Shown in pieces: positions 26,559-35,741 of a stretch of DNA of 64,000 bases; position 1 is the first letter of the stretch; each line of letters begins with the position of its first letter. Below the pieces are notes generated by a model, which was not told the DNA's origin, did not search any database, and was given only the letters and a program-made list of their open reading frames with translations. The stretch spans positions 516,501 through 580,500 of the forward strand of contig NZ_JAPEUL010000009.1 of the NCBI RefSeq assembly GCF_026113935.1. Direction: 5' to 3'. This DNA comes from Marinomonas rhodophyticola (GTDB lineage Bacteria > Pseudomonadota > Gammaproteobacteria > Pseudomonadales > Marinomonadaceae). A program made the position numbers and the translations under genes.

Positions 26559-27188
26559 TTACGACGTCTCCTTTTGAAACCAGTGATCTTCTAGGCACTC
26601 GCGTAAGCGCAGACGGGCGCGGTATAAAGTGACATTAAGACTACTGATCGATACCGCTTCGATGTGACAAATTTCTGGCGTTTCCATTTCGAGAAATTCA
26701 CGCATCATAAACAGCCGACCATATTTTGCGGGTAAGACTTCCAAACACGCATCAAAAATACGCCAGAAGTCTTCATTCTCAACCTCATGGTCTGGTTGAT
26801 CCCATTTTTTTGGGCGTTCATCTTTCTGCCAGTGACCATTTTCTTCAAATAGGTATTCGATCAAGGCATCACCACTTAGGTTTGGGCCTTCTTCTAGTTG
26901 ACTGGCGGCGGTATGACGCTTTTCTTTGCGTAGTAGATCAATCAATTTGTTCTTTAAAATAGACAATACCCAAGTCTTAAAAGCGGCTTGGCGCGCGAAA
27001 CGGTCAATGTGCTGATAAGCGGACAACATGGCTTCTTGCACAGCGTCTTCCGCTAATTGACTATCTCGCACTTGTAGCTTAGCAAACTTCAGCATCTGAA
27101 CACGTAATGCTTCTATAAACGCTATATCTTGAAAGAGGCTTTCTGCCTCTGAATGGTCCCTATCAATAGAAAGATGTGCGTTAGTCAT
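26559..27188 (-). CDS. ECF-type RNA polymerase sigma factor
   Basis: The 209-residue sigma-70 factor has region 2 (RDSQLAEDAVQEAMLSAYQH, then FKTWVLSILKNKLIDLLRK) and region 4 (EVLPAKYGRLFMMREFLEME, with a helix-turn-helix of SISSLNVTLYRARLRLRECL). Regions 1 and 3 are missing, as expected for extracytoplasmic-function sigmas. It heads a run with a small zinc-finger anti-sigma and the bufferin genes, so it most likely turns on the cluster and itself. A GTAATAA element lies upstream of both it and the precursor gene. Confidence 0.92.
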   Translation of the reverse strand: MTNAHLSIDRDHSEAESLFQDIAFIEALRVQMLKFAKLQVRDSQLAEDAVQEAMLSAYQHIDRFARQAAFKTWVLSILKNKLIDLLRKEKRHTAASQLEEGPNLSGDALIEYLFEENGHWQKDERPKKWDQPDHEVENEDFWRIFDACLEVLPAKYGRLFMMREFLEMETPEICHIEAVSISSLNVTLYRARLRLRECLEDHWFQKETS

Positions 27189-27258
27189 TTCAGTCTCGCG
27201 GTATTTGTCATGTTTGGACGCTGTGAGTGTGGTTTTTATTACGTTTCAAATGTGTTTT

Positions 27259-27812
27259 TTATGTATTTTTTGAGTCTGCTTTTGCTTCTGCTAAGTATTC
27301 ATCTTTTAATTTGACGTAATTCAGTCCAGCGTACTGAAAGTATTCTATTTCTTTCTCGTTGAGTGGCCGGATTTGTTTCACTGGAGATCCCATGTACATA
27401 AAGCCTGTTTCTAAACGCTTGCCGGTGGCACCAAAGAGCCCGCACCGATGATGACTTCGTCTTCAATCACAGCGCCATCCAGAATGGTGGTTCCCATGCC
27501 AACCAAGACTCGGCTGCCAATCGTACAGCCATGTAACATGGCCATGTGACCCACTGTGACGTCGTCGCCAATGTCTAGAGGATGACCTTCTGGCTTGTAA
27601 GCGCTAGCGTGGGTAATGTGCAGACAAGAATTATCTTGGATGCTGGTGCGCGCACCAATGCGAATGCGGTGCATATCTCCGCGTATAGCGACCAACGGCC
27701 AGACAGAGCTGTCTTCGCCTATGGTGACATCGCCAATAACCACCGCGCTGTCATCGACCCAAACTCGGTCGCCTAATTGTGGTGTTTTACCACGGAAAGA
27801 TTTCATCACCAT
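27259..27812 (-). pseudogene. Gamma-class carbonic anhydrase/YrdA-like protein, frameshifted
   Basis: The left-handed beta-helix hexapeptide protein matches YrdA/CaiE and gamma-carbonic anhydrases. It shows RGDMHRIRIG, DNSCLHITHAS and VGHMAMLHGCTIG, with three His in the zinc-binding arrangement. The frame stops at 27411 because of a missing base near 27424. The proper tail (KRLETGFMYMGSPVKQIRPL, then LNYVKLKDEYLAE) lies one frame over and ends at a TAA (27259-27261). The ATG at 27812 follows a GAGAG ribosome site. It is probably a zinc enzyme or a homologous structural protein; catalytic activity is not certain in this subfamily. Confidence 0.85.
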
Positions 27813-27981
27813 AAATTCTCTCTTATAAGGGGGATTGCTAGTAAAATGTGTTAATAAATGATGGAACTATTAGCACAATAGGGTTTTATGCATTGAAAAA
27901 GTATTAAGACAACCTATCTTAGTAAGCATAGTATTGACCAATGCAATACAGCGTTCAATTAATATAAAAGGATATCATGAT

Positions 27982-30012
27982 ATGTCACAGTCTGTATGGG
28001 ACGCGACCAGCTTACCGAATTTTACCGATGTCGATGTTGCTAACATTGAAGCGGATCTAGAGAAACTGCTAAAGCGCAATCAAGAAGCCATCGACGCTTG
28101 TGTTAGGGAAAATACCCATCCAACATGGGCAAGCCTGGTTTTGCCATTGGATCAATTGCACGATGACTTAAACAATTTTTGGTCGCCGATTGGTCATTTG
28201 AATTCAGTCAAAAATACGCCTGAATTGCGAGCTGCTTATAATGCCTGCTTGCCAAAACTGACTCAGTACTACACTGACCTTGGGCAAAACAAAGCCTTGT
28301 ACCAAGCCTATAAAACCCTTGCCCAAAGCGATGCGGCCAAGAGTCTGACAACAGCACAAAGCGAAGCCTTAACACAAACCATTCGGGATTTTGAATTATC
28401 GGGCGTAGGTTTAGAAGGCGAGAGTAAAAAACGTTATGGCGAGATCAGCCAACGTTTGTCTGAGCTGGGTAGTCAGTTTGGTGAAAACGTGTTGGATGCG
28501 ACACAAGCGTGGAGTAAGTTAATCACCGACGAAAGCGAGCTGTCTGGTCTACCTGAATCGGCCCTAGCACAAGCGAAGCAAATGGCCGAAGCCAAAGAAA
28601 AGGATGGTTGGTTATTCACTCTAGACTTCCCATCCTATATGCCAGTGATGAGTTACGCTGACAACGCCGCTTTGAGGGAAGAAATGTATCGCGCTTTCGC
28701 CACTCGCGCCTCAGACCAAGGTGGCGACATCAAATTCAATAACGCGCCTTTGATCGACGAGATTTTGGCATTGCGTCATGAGATGGCTCATATTCTCGGT
28801 TTTGAAAACTACGCTGAATTGTCCGTCGCGACAAAAATGGCAGACAACGGACAGCAAGTTATCGACTTCTTGGAAGATCTTGCTAAAAAATCAAAAAGCT
28901 CGGCAGAACAAGATCTTGCACAGCTAACAGCGTTTGCGAAAGACGAAAATGGCGTGGAAACATTAAATGCTTGGGACATGACTTACTACGCAGAAAAATT
29001 GCGTCAGCATAAGTACAGCATTTCCCAAGAAGAGCTGCGCCCTTATTTCCCAATGAACAAGGTTTTGTCTGGATTGTTTCACGTGGCACAAACCTTATTT
29101 GGTGTGGATATTCGTGAAGAAAAAGAATTTGATAGCTATAACAAGGATTTACAGCTTTTCACTATCAGCAAAGACGGTGAGGACATCGCTCGCTTTTATC
29201 TAGATCCTTACGCGCGCGAAGCAAAACGCGGTGGCGCATGGATGGATTCTTGTCGTACTCGTCGTCGCTTGAGCGACAACCGTTTACAGTTACCCATTGC
29301 GTATTTGGTATGTAACTTTACGCCACCTATCGGTAACAAACCGGCTTTGTTAACCCATGATGAAGTCACTACTTTATTCCATGAGTTTGGCCATGGCTTG
29401 CATCATATGTTGACCCAAGTCGATGTTTCATCCGTATCAGGTATTAACGGTGTCGCGTGGGATGCGGTGGAATTGCCAAGTCAATTTATGGAAAACTGGT
29501 GCTATGAGCCAGAGGCGCTTGCCCATATCGCAGGTCATTACGAAACGGGCGAACCGTTGCCACAAGACTTGTTAGACAAGATGCTGGCGGCGAAGAATTT
29601 CCAATCCGGCATGCAGATGATGCGTCAGCTTGAGTTTTCTTTGTTCGATTTCCGTTTGCACATGGAATACCAAAAAGGCATTTCTGTGCAATCCGTTATT
29701 AACGATGTGCGTCGCAAAGTGGCAGTAACCACACCGCCTGAGTTTAACCGTTTCCAAAATAGCTTCTCGCATATTTTTGCTGGTGGTTACGCGGCGGGCT
29801 ACTACAGCTATAAATGGGCGGAAGTCTTGTCGGCCGATGCCTTCTCGAAATTCGAAGAGGACGGTATCTTCAATAGGGATACCGGTGCACGCTTCCGTGA
29901 TACCATATTGGCCAATGGCGGCTCTCGTCCAGCCGCAGAATTATTCGCGGAATTCCGTGGTCGTGAGCCAAGTACTGATGCCTTATTGAGACACAGCGGC
30001 ATCGCGGCGTAG
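27982..30012 (+). CDS. prlC: Oligopeptidase A
   Basis: This M3-family zinc metallopeptidase degrades short peptides and signal-peptide fragments in the cytosol. ATG 27982 is chosen (AAAGGA ahead; MSQSVWDATSLPNF fits the family) over the longer frame from 27934. The catalytic HEXXH motif is TLFHEFGHGLHHML near residue 470, with the third ligand Glu downstream in ELPSQFMENW. Length is about 676 residues, close to E. coli PrlC. A long-stem terminator follows 19 bp after the stop, and yheV comes next. Confidence 0.96.
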   Translation: MSQSVWDATSLPNFTDVDVANIEADLEKLLKRNQEAIDACVRENTHPTWASLVLPLDQLHDDLNNFWSPIGHLNSVKNTPELRAAYNACLPKLTQYYTDLGQNKALYQAYKTLAQSDAAKSLTTAQSEALTQTIRDFELSGVGLEGESKKRYGEISQRLSELGSQFGENVLDATQAWSKLITDESELSGLPESALAQAKQMAEAKEKDGWLFTLDFPSYMPVMSYADNAALREEMYRAFATRASDQGGDIKFNNAPLIDEILALRHEMAHILGFENYAELSVATKMADNGQQVIDFLEDLAKKSKSSAEQDLAQLTAFAKDENGVETLNAWDMTYYAEKLRQHKYSISQEELRPYFPMNKVLSGLFHVAQTLFGVDIREEKEFDSYNKDLQLFTISKDGEDIARFYLDPYAREAKRGGAWMDSCRTRRRLSDNRLQLPIAYLVCNFTPPIGNKPALLTHDEVTTLFHEFGHGLHHMLTQVDVSSVSGINGVAWDAVELPSQFMENWCYEPEALAHIAGHYETGEPLPQDLLDKMLAAKNFQSGMQMMRQLEFSLFDFRLHMEYQKGISVQSVINDVRRKVAVTTPPEFNRFQNSFSHIFAGGYAAGYYSYKWAEVLSADAFSKFEEDGIFNRDTGARFRDTILANGGSRPAAELFAEFRGREPSTDALLRHSGIAA

Positions 30013-30030
30013 GTTTTGTTTTTGCAAGGA

Positions 30031-30076
30031 AGCAGCGTCTCACTTGATGGCTATCAGGTGAGACGCTGCTTTTTTA
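30031..30076 (+). terminator. Strong terminator after prlC
   Basis: AGCAGCGTCTCACTTGAT and ATCAGGTGAGACGCTGCT form an 18-bp stem with one wobble and a GGCT loop, ending in TTTTTT. yheV, 42 bp later, may partly depend on read-through. Confidence 0.93.
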
Positions 30077-30117
30077 TGACGTTGTTTAGGGCGTCACTTT
30101 TTAAAGGTAGTTGGGTT

Positions 30118-30378
30118 ATGACTGTAAAACGCTTTATCGCAGGGGCAGTGTGCCCTCGTTGTAGTGAGATGGATAAGATTCGTGCATGGCGTGATGATGA
30201 GGTTGAAAAACAGTATCGCGAATGCATAGTGTGTGGTTACACGGATGAGCAGTCGACTGTGGTGCAAGCACAGCCAACCGAGATTCCGACTCGCGTAAAT
30301 AAACCGCACAGCAGTGCGCCGCAAGCGGAAGAAATGGTGATTAACTTTATACCGAATCCGGGTTCGACTAAGCACTAG
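30118..30378 (+). CDS. yheV: YheV family zinc-ribbon protein
   Basis: The 86-residue protein has CPRC and CIVCGY, a four-Cys zinc ribbon near residues 12-45, and a Pro/Gln-rich tail. YheV homologues usually sit next to prlC, as here. Function is unknown. ATG 30118 fits the family N-terminus (MTVKRFIAGAVCPRC). Confidence 0.85.
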   Translation: MTVKRFIAGAVCPRCSEMDKIRAWRDDEVEKQYRECIVCGYTDEQSTVVQAQPTEIPTRVNKPHSSAPQAEEMVINFIPNPGSTKH

Positions 30379-30406
30379 ATTATTACAAGCTAGAGGGATC
30401 TTTATT

Positions 30407-31123
30407 GTGAAAATGATAGTGGAAGTGATTGGAAAGGTTGAACAAGGTTATAGCAATCCATATGAGTGTTTAGATGAGGATGGGAATTCTTTTATTGTTA
30501 AAGGCTTGCCTCGATCCAGTCAAATTAATGAGTGGATATGTGCTAATTTAGCAACGGATTTTGGTCTTCCTATTGCAGAATACGAGCTGGTTGAAATACC
30601 TGAAGAGCTATATTTTGAATTAGATTTTAATACTCAGTTTGACCTAGGTTGCGGCCCTATTTTTGGTTCGAAGAAGATCCAGTTAGCGCAGTGGTTTGAG
30701 CCTAAAACGATGCAGCATATCGTCACTGAAGAGGAAAAGTTAAAGATTTTCCTTTTTGATTATTGGGTGAAAAATGCTGATAGAAATAGTGATAACACGA
30801 ACCTTTTGGTTAGTGATAAGCGTATTAGAGTAATCGATCACAATAATGCTTTTGATAAAAAATACACGAGAAGTGATGTTTTAAATCATCTTTTTTATGA
30901 TCAGATTAACAAAAAATGGCTCAATGATTTGGTGTTTAGAGCTGAGTTTATTGGACAGATTGAAGATATTTTTCTTAATTTAAATAACATTATTGGTTCT
31001 CTGCCAGAAGAGTGGCAGTATAGTGATTCACCTATCAACACCCTTAAAGCAGATATTGATCTTGTTGCAATAGAGAACACTTTAAGCCGTTATACTGACG
31101 ATGATTTTTGGTTTTTTGTATGA
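30407..31123 (+). CDS. HipA-like kinase domain protein
   Basis: The 238-residue protein resembles the HipA-like kinase family. It has a glycine-poor N-terminal nucleotide-binding region with the lysine in SFIVKGLP, a catalytic-type loop FDYWVKNADRNSDNTNLLV (about residues 125-143) and the metal-binding Asp in VIDHNNAF. It lacks the N-terminal HipA beta-barrel domain. It starts at GTG 30407 after GAGGGA, and base composition is clearly AT-rich compared with neighbours. The following DUF3037 gene overlaps by ATGA. The pair is a recurring, poorly characterised two-gene module. A toxin or defence function is a hypothesis. Confidence 0.75.
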   Translation: MKMIVEVIGKVEQGYSNPYECLDEDGNSFIVKGLPRSSQINEWICANLATDFGLPIAEYELVEIPEELYFELDFNTQFDLGCGPIFGSKKIQLAQWFEPKTMQHIVTEEEKLKIFLFDYWVKNADRNSDNTNLLVSDKRIRVIDHNNAFDKKYTRSDVLNHLFYDQINKKWLNDLVFRAEFIGQIEDIFLNLNNIIGSLPEEWQYSDSPINTLKADIDLVAIENTLSRYTDDDFWFFV

Positions 31124-31935
31124 AAAAATATGCTTGCAAATACGTTGTTCTGCGCTTTGCTCCCTACAGTGAAACTGGTGAGTTTGCCAATGTGGGCGTA
31201 CTTCTTTATTCAAAAAGCCATAATTTCTTTGTATTCAAGGTAGATACATCTGATATTGGTGCTAGGGTATCAAGGTTTTTTCATATTGATGATAAGCAAG
31301 TGTTCAAGTTTGCAATGGCTTCTTATCAGAAAGAATTAGCTTTTATTCAAGAACAAGTAGCTCACCATTACATGACCGCACAAGAGGCTTTTGATTTCTT
31401 GGTGAAGCCTCGTGCAACCTTGCTGCGTTTTAGCGAAGTTCGAACCGTTATAACGGACTCAATTGACGGAACACTTGATAGTATATTTGCTCGTATGGTT
31501 AGCCACAGCTCAAGTTCTCAGGCTAAAAGTAGGCAAAAACTCAGCGGCCTTTTAAGGTCTCAATTAGACTTATTGCACCTAGAAAGACCGTTTAGGCAGC
31601 ATAGGTTTGCAAAAAGTGGGTTCGAAGCAACTTATAACTTTACGCAATTAGGAGAAAAAGGCGAACCATTAAAGCTAATTCAACCTATTGAGCTAAGTGA
31701 TCGACTTACTCCAAAAGAAATTTTTGAAGTGGTTGATGGTAATGAAGTACGTTTAAATCGTATGGCTAGCTTAGAATTGCTTCCCAAGAAAGTCCTTCTC
31801 CCGTTTTCTTTGAGCGAAAATAGGACGAAAGAAGCTGATGAGGCTTGGTCTATTGTTAAAAGTGAGTTGAGCAATATTGGTGAATTAGTCGATATTCAGA
31901 ATAAAGCAGCTATTGAGAAATTTGCGAAGCACTGA
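31120..31935 (+). CDS. DUF3037 protein, partner of the HipA-like kinase
   Basis: The 271-residue protein begins MKKYACKYVVLRFAPYSETG and GEFANVGVLLYS, the characteristic DUF3037 N-terminus. The C-terminal half has RPFRQHRFAKSGFEATYNF and is unassigned. No membrane segment or signal is visible. ATG 31120 overlaps the kinase stop by 4 bases, so the proteins are probably made together. The coding sequence is AT-rich like the kinase. It may be a substrate, regulator or antitoxin of the kinase; nothing in the sequence settles which. Confidence 0.75.
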   Translation: MKKYACKYVVLRFAPYSETGEFANVGVLLYSKSHNFFVFKVDTSDIGARVSRFFHIDDKQVFKFAMASYQKELAFIQEQVAHHYMTAQEAFDFLVKPRATLLRFSEVRTVITDSIDGTLDSIFARMVSHSSSSQAKSRQKLSGLLRSQLDLLHLERPFRQHRFAKSGFEATYNFTQLGEKGEPLKLIQPIELSDRLTPKEIFEVVDGNEVRLNRMASLELLPKKVLLPFSLSENRTKEADEAWSIVKSELSNIGELVDIQNKAAIEKFAKH

Positions 31936-31954
31936 TTGCGTGATGTTGAACACA

Positions 31955-31992
31955 AAAAAGCGGACCCACTTCACCGTCGGTCCGTTTTTTTT
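31955..31992. terminator. Bidirectional terminator after DUF3037 and amylosucrase genes
   Basis: CGGACC and GGTCCG are flanked by AAAAAAG and TTTTTTTT, which fits termination in both directions between the convergent genes. Confidence 0.8.
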
Positions 31993-32032
31993 GCTTTTTA
32001 CATGTTAAATCAAGCTTACAGTAAATATAACG

Positions 32033-33958
32033 TTAAGCCTTGGTTAACCAAAGTACATCTAGTGGCTCGATAAGGTTCAGGGATGGTAAATCAATCAACG
32101 CCTTGTCGAGTAAATTAATGGCGGTGTCTTGCCCCATTAATTCGCTGAGTGATTGACCAAGAGGAAGGCGCTCCAGCGGTATTAGGTGTTCGCTCATGTT
32201 GGCGATGACGACGAGTGTTTTGTCCCCTTGTTGTCGCTTAAAAGCGAATAAATGTTCGCTGCCAAGAGAAACCAGCTCAAACTCTTGCGCAGCAAAAAGT
32301 GGATTGGCTTTGCGGATTTGAATCATTTCTCGGATTAACTGAGCAATTTTGCCCTGAGGGGTACTAGTGTCTGCAGCCAACGCGAGATCGTCGTTGGTGA
32401 GCTTCTTACGATGTACCCAGCGGCTGTCATCGACTTTCGTTGGATCATTCAAATAATCATTGTTGTTAAGCACGCCAAGGTCGTCGCCTTGGTACAACAA
32501 TGGAATGCCGGGCATGGCGAAGTTAATACCGTTTAGTACTCGAATACGCTTGATGGCATGATCCAGTAGCAACGGATCGTCTGCGGCGATAGCGGTTTCT
32601 ACACCAGCCAGTGACGCCAGTGTACCACACACTCGGCAGTCGCCATTGACTGGGTTTTCTTGAAAGGGGACGCCGGCCGCAAAAGAGCCTTCAAACTGTC
32701 CCGTATAGAATTGGTTTAAGAAGCGACGATGGCCGATGCCATCAATGCCAAGACGATCAGAAATGGCGTCATCCCATAACCAGCCAATATCGTCATGACA
32801 GCGAATATAGTTAATCCAAGTAGTATGCTCTGGAATTGCAAAGCTGCGCTCAAGAGATTGGTATAACAAGTTGGTTTGACGTGTCGCTAGGCTTTCCCAC
32901 AATAATGCCATCATCAAGGGATTGTAAGACAGGGTGCATTCGTCGGCACCAATGTATTTGTTCACTTCGTCCGGGTGGACAATGGCTTCGGATTTAAACA
33001 CCACTTGTGGTGCGGCAATGTCTAAGCAGGCTTTGAATGCTTTGATTAAATTGTGGGCCTTCGGTAAGTTCTCGCATACTGTGCCTTTTTCTTTCCAAAC
33101 AAAGGCTAAGGCATCGAGTCGCAAGACATCACAGCCGTTTAAAATAAGATGCAGCATTTCTTCTACGACGGCGACAAACACCGCTGGGTTGGAATAGTTT
33201 AAATCCCATTGGAACGAGTTAAAAGTCGTCCAAACATGGCGGTCTAATTCGGGCAAATAGGTAAAACTACCGCGGCGAATTTGTGGGAAAATTTCGCGCA
33301 CGGTTTGGTTGTATTCCATGGCGTCTTGTTCGCCCATGAAGTAATAATATTCTTGATACTCTTTATCGCCAGATTTGGCGGCTTCGGCCCAACGATGCTC
33401 ATCGGAAGTGTGGTTGAACACAAAGTCCAACACCATGCGAATGCCTTTCTTGTGCAGCGCGGCAGCGAGATCTTTTAAGTCTTTGTTGGTGCCTAAATTA
33501 GGAGACACAGTACGATAATCTGAAATCGCATAACCGCCGTCACTGTTACCTTCTGGTGATAGATACAGTGGCATTAAATGGACATAATTGATGCCTAACG
33601 ATTCAAAATACGGAATCTTGTCGATTAAGGAGCTCAGATCATCCGCTAATAGATCTACATACACGGCAATACCAACATTCTGATTCGACTCGAACCAAAA
33701 TTCTGATTTGTCTTTGATTTGTGCTGGGCGTTTTTTCTTTTGAAAATCGATGAAAGACTGCAGTAATACTTTGAGATGAAAGTGCAGGTCGAAACAGTGC
33801 TGGTAGAGCGGAAAAAGTTGCTCAAACAATGGTTGAAAATTCGTTTCTAAGCGAGAGATGAAAGTGGTTTTTTGTTGCGAAGTGAGCGGACTAAAATCCA
33901 ATTCGGATAACAGGCGTTGCTGTGTTTTTTGCGCTTCGAAAGAGAAATCCATGACCAT
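32033..33958 (-). CDS. Amylosucrase (GH13 family)
   Basis: The 641-residue enzyme uses sucrose to make alpha-1,4-glucan (and some isomers), releasing fructose. It has the GH13 landmarks in order: VLDFVFNHTSDEHRWA, the nucleophile region DVLRLDALAFVWK, the general acid in FKSEAIVHPDE and RCHDDIGW near the transition-state Asp. The long N-terminal helical extension (residues 1-110) is typical of amylosucrase rather than other GH13 enzymes. A hydrolase such as sucrose hydrolase is the main alternative. It has no signal peptide, so it is cytoplasmic. No linked sucrose transporter is visible. Confidence 0.85.
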   Translation of the reverse strand: MVMDFSFEAQKTQQRLLSELDFSPLTSQQKTTFISRLETNFQPLFEQLFPLYQHCFDLHFHLKVLLQSFIDFQKKKRPAQIKDKSEFWFESNQNVGIAVYVDLLADDLSSLIDKIPYFESLGINYVHLMPLYLSPEGNSDGGYAISDYRTVSPNLGTNKDLKDLAAALHKKGIRMVLDFVFNHTSDEHRWAEAAKSGDKEYQEYYYFMGEQDAMEYNQTVREIFPQIRRGSFTYLPELDRHVWTTFNSFQWDLNYSNPAVFVAVVEEMLHLILNGCDVLRLDALAFVWKEKGTVCENLPKAHNLIKAFKACLDIAAPQVVFKSEAIVHPDEVNKYIGADECTLSYNPLMMALLWESLATRQTNLLYQSLERSFAIPEHTTWINYIRCHDDIGWLWDDAISDRLGIDGIGHRRFLNQFYTGQFEGSFAAGVPFQENPVNGDCRVCGTLASLAGVETAIAADDPLLLDHAIKRIRVLNGINFAMPGIPLLYQGDDLGVLNNNDYLNDPTKVDDSRWVHRKKLTNDDLALAADTSTPQGKIAQLIREMIQIRKANPLFAAQEFELVSLGSEHLFAFKRQQGDKTLVVIANMSEHLIPLERLPLGQSLSELMGQDTAINLLDKALIDLPSLNLIEPLDVLWLTKA

Positions 33959-34115
33959 ATAGTTGCCTTTTGAGAGAGGCTCGCACCGTTAAGTTCGAGT
34001 TAAGTTGTTATTTTGGTTGGATCGTTGAACAGACTTGTGTTCCTCGTTTGCCACTGGAAAACGTAGCGTAAGGACTGGGGCGGGTCAATATGCGGACTTT
34101 CTAAAAACGGACTTA

Positions 34116-34144
34116 ATTTCCGAGACAGTCAGCGCCTCGGAAAT
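34116..34144. terminator. Hairpin between the amylosucrase and DUF3750 genes
   Basis: ATTTCCGAG and CTCGGAAAT form a 9-bp stem with an 11-nt loop just past the DUF3750 stop. It lacks a clear T tail, so it may be a weak terminator or a different RNA structure. Confidence 0.45.
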
Positions 34145-34163
34145 CAAAGGTGAAAATGCAGGA

Positions 34164-34703
34164 TTACTCGTTATCGGCGTAGCCACTGCCAATGGCACTG
34201 AAAGGCATATCAAGGTCTAATTCAGGGACTTGTAATCCAATCCAAGCGGGAAAGGTATTGCTGTTTGGTCCCGGAAAAACCGTGTATTCATTGGCCCAAG
34301 GGTAGCGCTTTACCGCTTCTTCTATTTTAGGAATCAATGTTTCCGCTTTTGGGCCAATAATAGAAAGTACTTTCTCTGGTTTTGCACCAAACCAGTAACG
34401 ATCCGGTGTGGCCGTTTGGTATTCGTACAGTGCTGGTAAGCCCCGTTCTACACGCCATCCGACGACTTCATGAACAGTGTATTCAGACGCGTTCTTTTCT
34501 TTGGTTGCGACCCATGTATGAACGGCAAACCAGCCGCGCCAGCTAAACGCATCGGCCGCGTAAAATTCGATGACGGCCTCTTTTTCTGTTTCTGGCGATG
34601 GCGCGATACCGGCGGGTTCGCGGCTGGCGGTACGCCAATTATCGTTTGAAGAGCAGGCGCTTAAAAATAGCGTGATAAAAAGGAGTCCTAGAAACCTTGT
34701 CAT
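34164..34703 (-). CDS. DUF3750 family lipoprotein
   Basis: The 179-residue protein has a lipoprotein signal peptide, MTRFLGLLFITLFLSACSS, with Cys at residue 17. The DUF3750 fold is marked by WFAVHTWVATKEK, YEYQTATPDRYW and FPGPNSNTFPAWI near the C-terminus. It is probably anchored in the outer or inner membrane facing the periplasm. Function is unknown. It is not part of an obvious operon. Confidence 0.82.
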   Translation of the reverse strand: MTRFLGLLFITLFLSACSSNDNWRTASREPAGIAPSPETEKEAVIEFYAADAFSWRGWFAVHTWVATKEKNASEYTVHEVVGWRVERGLPALYEYQTATPDRYWFGAKPEKVLSIIGPKAETLIPKIEEAVKRYPWANEYTVFPGPNSNTFPAWIGLQVPELDLDMPFSAIGSGYADNE

Positions 34704-34830
34704 GCTTTGTCCTTGTACGGTTAAAATGTTTTGTGTGAATTAAGATACGCAATTTTGAGTGTCCTTGGGTCATTATTTTTTGCTTAGCGAGTGGATGCCA
34801 CGATTTTTGCGCAGTTCAACCAAGCAATAA

Positions 34831-34856
34831 AAAACGCCAGTAAACTGGCGTTTTAG
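34831..34856. terminator. Terminator after the nitroreductase gene
   Basis: AAAACGCCAGT and ACTGGCGTTTT form a perfect stem with an AA loop, flanked by A and T runs. Confidence 0.85.
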
Positions 34857-34880
34857 AGGTTATTTGAGCTGAATAACACA

Positions 34881-35519
34881 TTAGTTCATTTCAATGATGA
34901 AGTCTTCTTTAGCTCGGCGCACTTTTTTCAGATTTTTTAGCCAGTCGCCTTCCTCGGCACGGTAACCCAAAGGAAGCAGAATCACAGAGCGCAGACCGCG
35001 TTCAGTTAGACCGAGAATTTCGTCAACTTTAGCAGGGTCGAAGCCTTCCATTGGTGTGCTGTCTACGCCTTCTTCTGCAGCAGCAATCAATGCGGTGCCA
35101 AGACCAATGTAAGCTTGACGAGCTGCGTGCTGGTAATTCACCTCTGCGTCACGTGGAGGGTAAGCGCCTAAGATCATTTGGCGATAGTTTTCCCAACCTT
35201 CGTTTTTAAAGCCTCGTTCGTCGTTTACTAAGTCGAACATCTTGTTGATGCGTTCTTCCGTGTAGTTGTCCCACGCGGCAAACACCAACAGATGAGAGCA
35301 GTCGGTGATTTGAGCTTGGTTCCAAGCATGAGGCACGATGGCTTCACGCAACGCTTTGTTTTTCACCACGATGACTTCATATGGTTGTAGACCGCTTGAG
35401 GTTGCGGTTAGGCGAATGGCCTCTAAAATTCGATCTACTTTTTCTTGCTCAACGGCTTTGCTTGAGTCCATTTTTTTGGTGGCATAACGCCAGTTTAATT
35501 TTGCTAACAAATTCGACAT
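34881..35519 (-). CDS. NfsB-type nitroreductase family oxidoreductase
   Basis: The 212-residue flavoprotein matches oxygen-insensitive NAD(P)H nitroreductases. It has the N-terminal RYATKKMDSS, with the FMN-binding Arg and Lys, RLTATSSGLQPYEVIVVKN, and the C-terminal GYRAEEGDWLKNLKKVRRAKEDF. It probably uses FMN and acts in quinone, nitro or stress reduction; the true substrate is unknown. It has its own terminator and faces sstT divergently. Confidence 0.87.
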   Translation of the reverse strand: MSNLLAKLNWRYATKKMDSSKAVEQEKVDRILEAIRLTATSSGLQPYEVIVVKNKALREAIVPHAWNQAQITDCSHLLVFAAWDNYTEERINKMFDLVNDERGFKNEGWENYRQMILGAYPPRDAEVNYQHAARQAYIGLGTALIAAAEEGVDSTPMEGFDPAKVDEILGLTERGLRSVILLPLGYRAEEGDWLKNLKKVRRAKEDFIIEMN

Positions 35520-35644
35520 TTTTAATCCTTAGTAAAGCATGTTTATACCAGTAATATGAGGCCAATGTCAGTGCAGAACAAGTCTTGATTTCAGCAATTA
35601 ATGAGAAAGTTGAATGATTGGTTAAAGGCTAACTTGGTTGATAT

Positions 35645-35672
35645 AGGGCGATATTTTCTTTAAAAACGCCCT
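35645..35672. other. GC-rich stem with AT-rich interior upstream of sstT
   Basis: AGGGCG and CGCCCT flank a 16-nt A/T-rich interior about 70 bp before the sstT start, between divergent genes. It could be an operator or leader hairpin. Confidence 0.35.
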
Positions 35673-35741
35673 AAAATGGTTCATTTTTGTGCTGGTATGC
35701 AGTAAGGTGCGATCTCGAAAATTTCAATGGACCCCCTTCTA

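Noticed and set aside
30031-30076. Long perfect stem as a transposon remnant
   Set aside because: The position after prlC and the T tail make a normal terminator sufficient.
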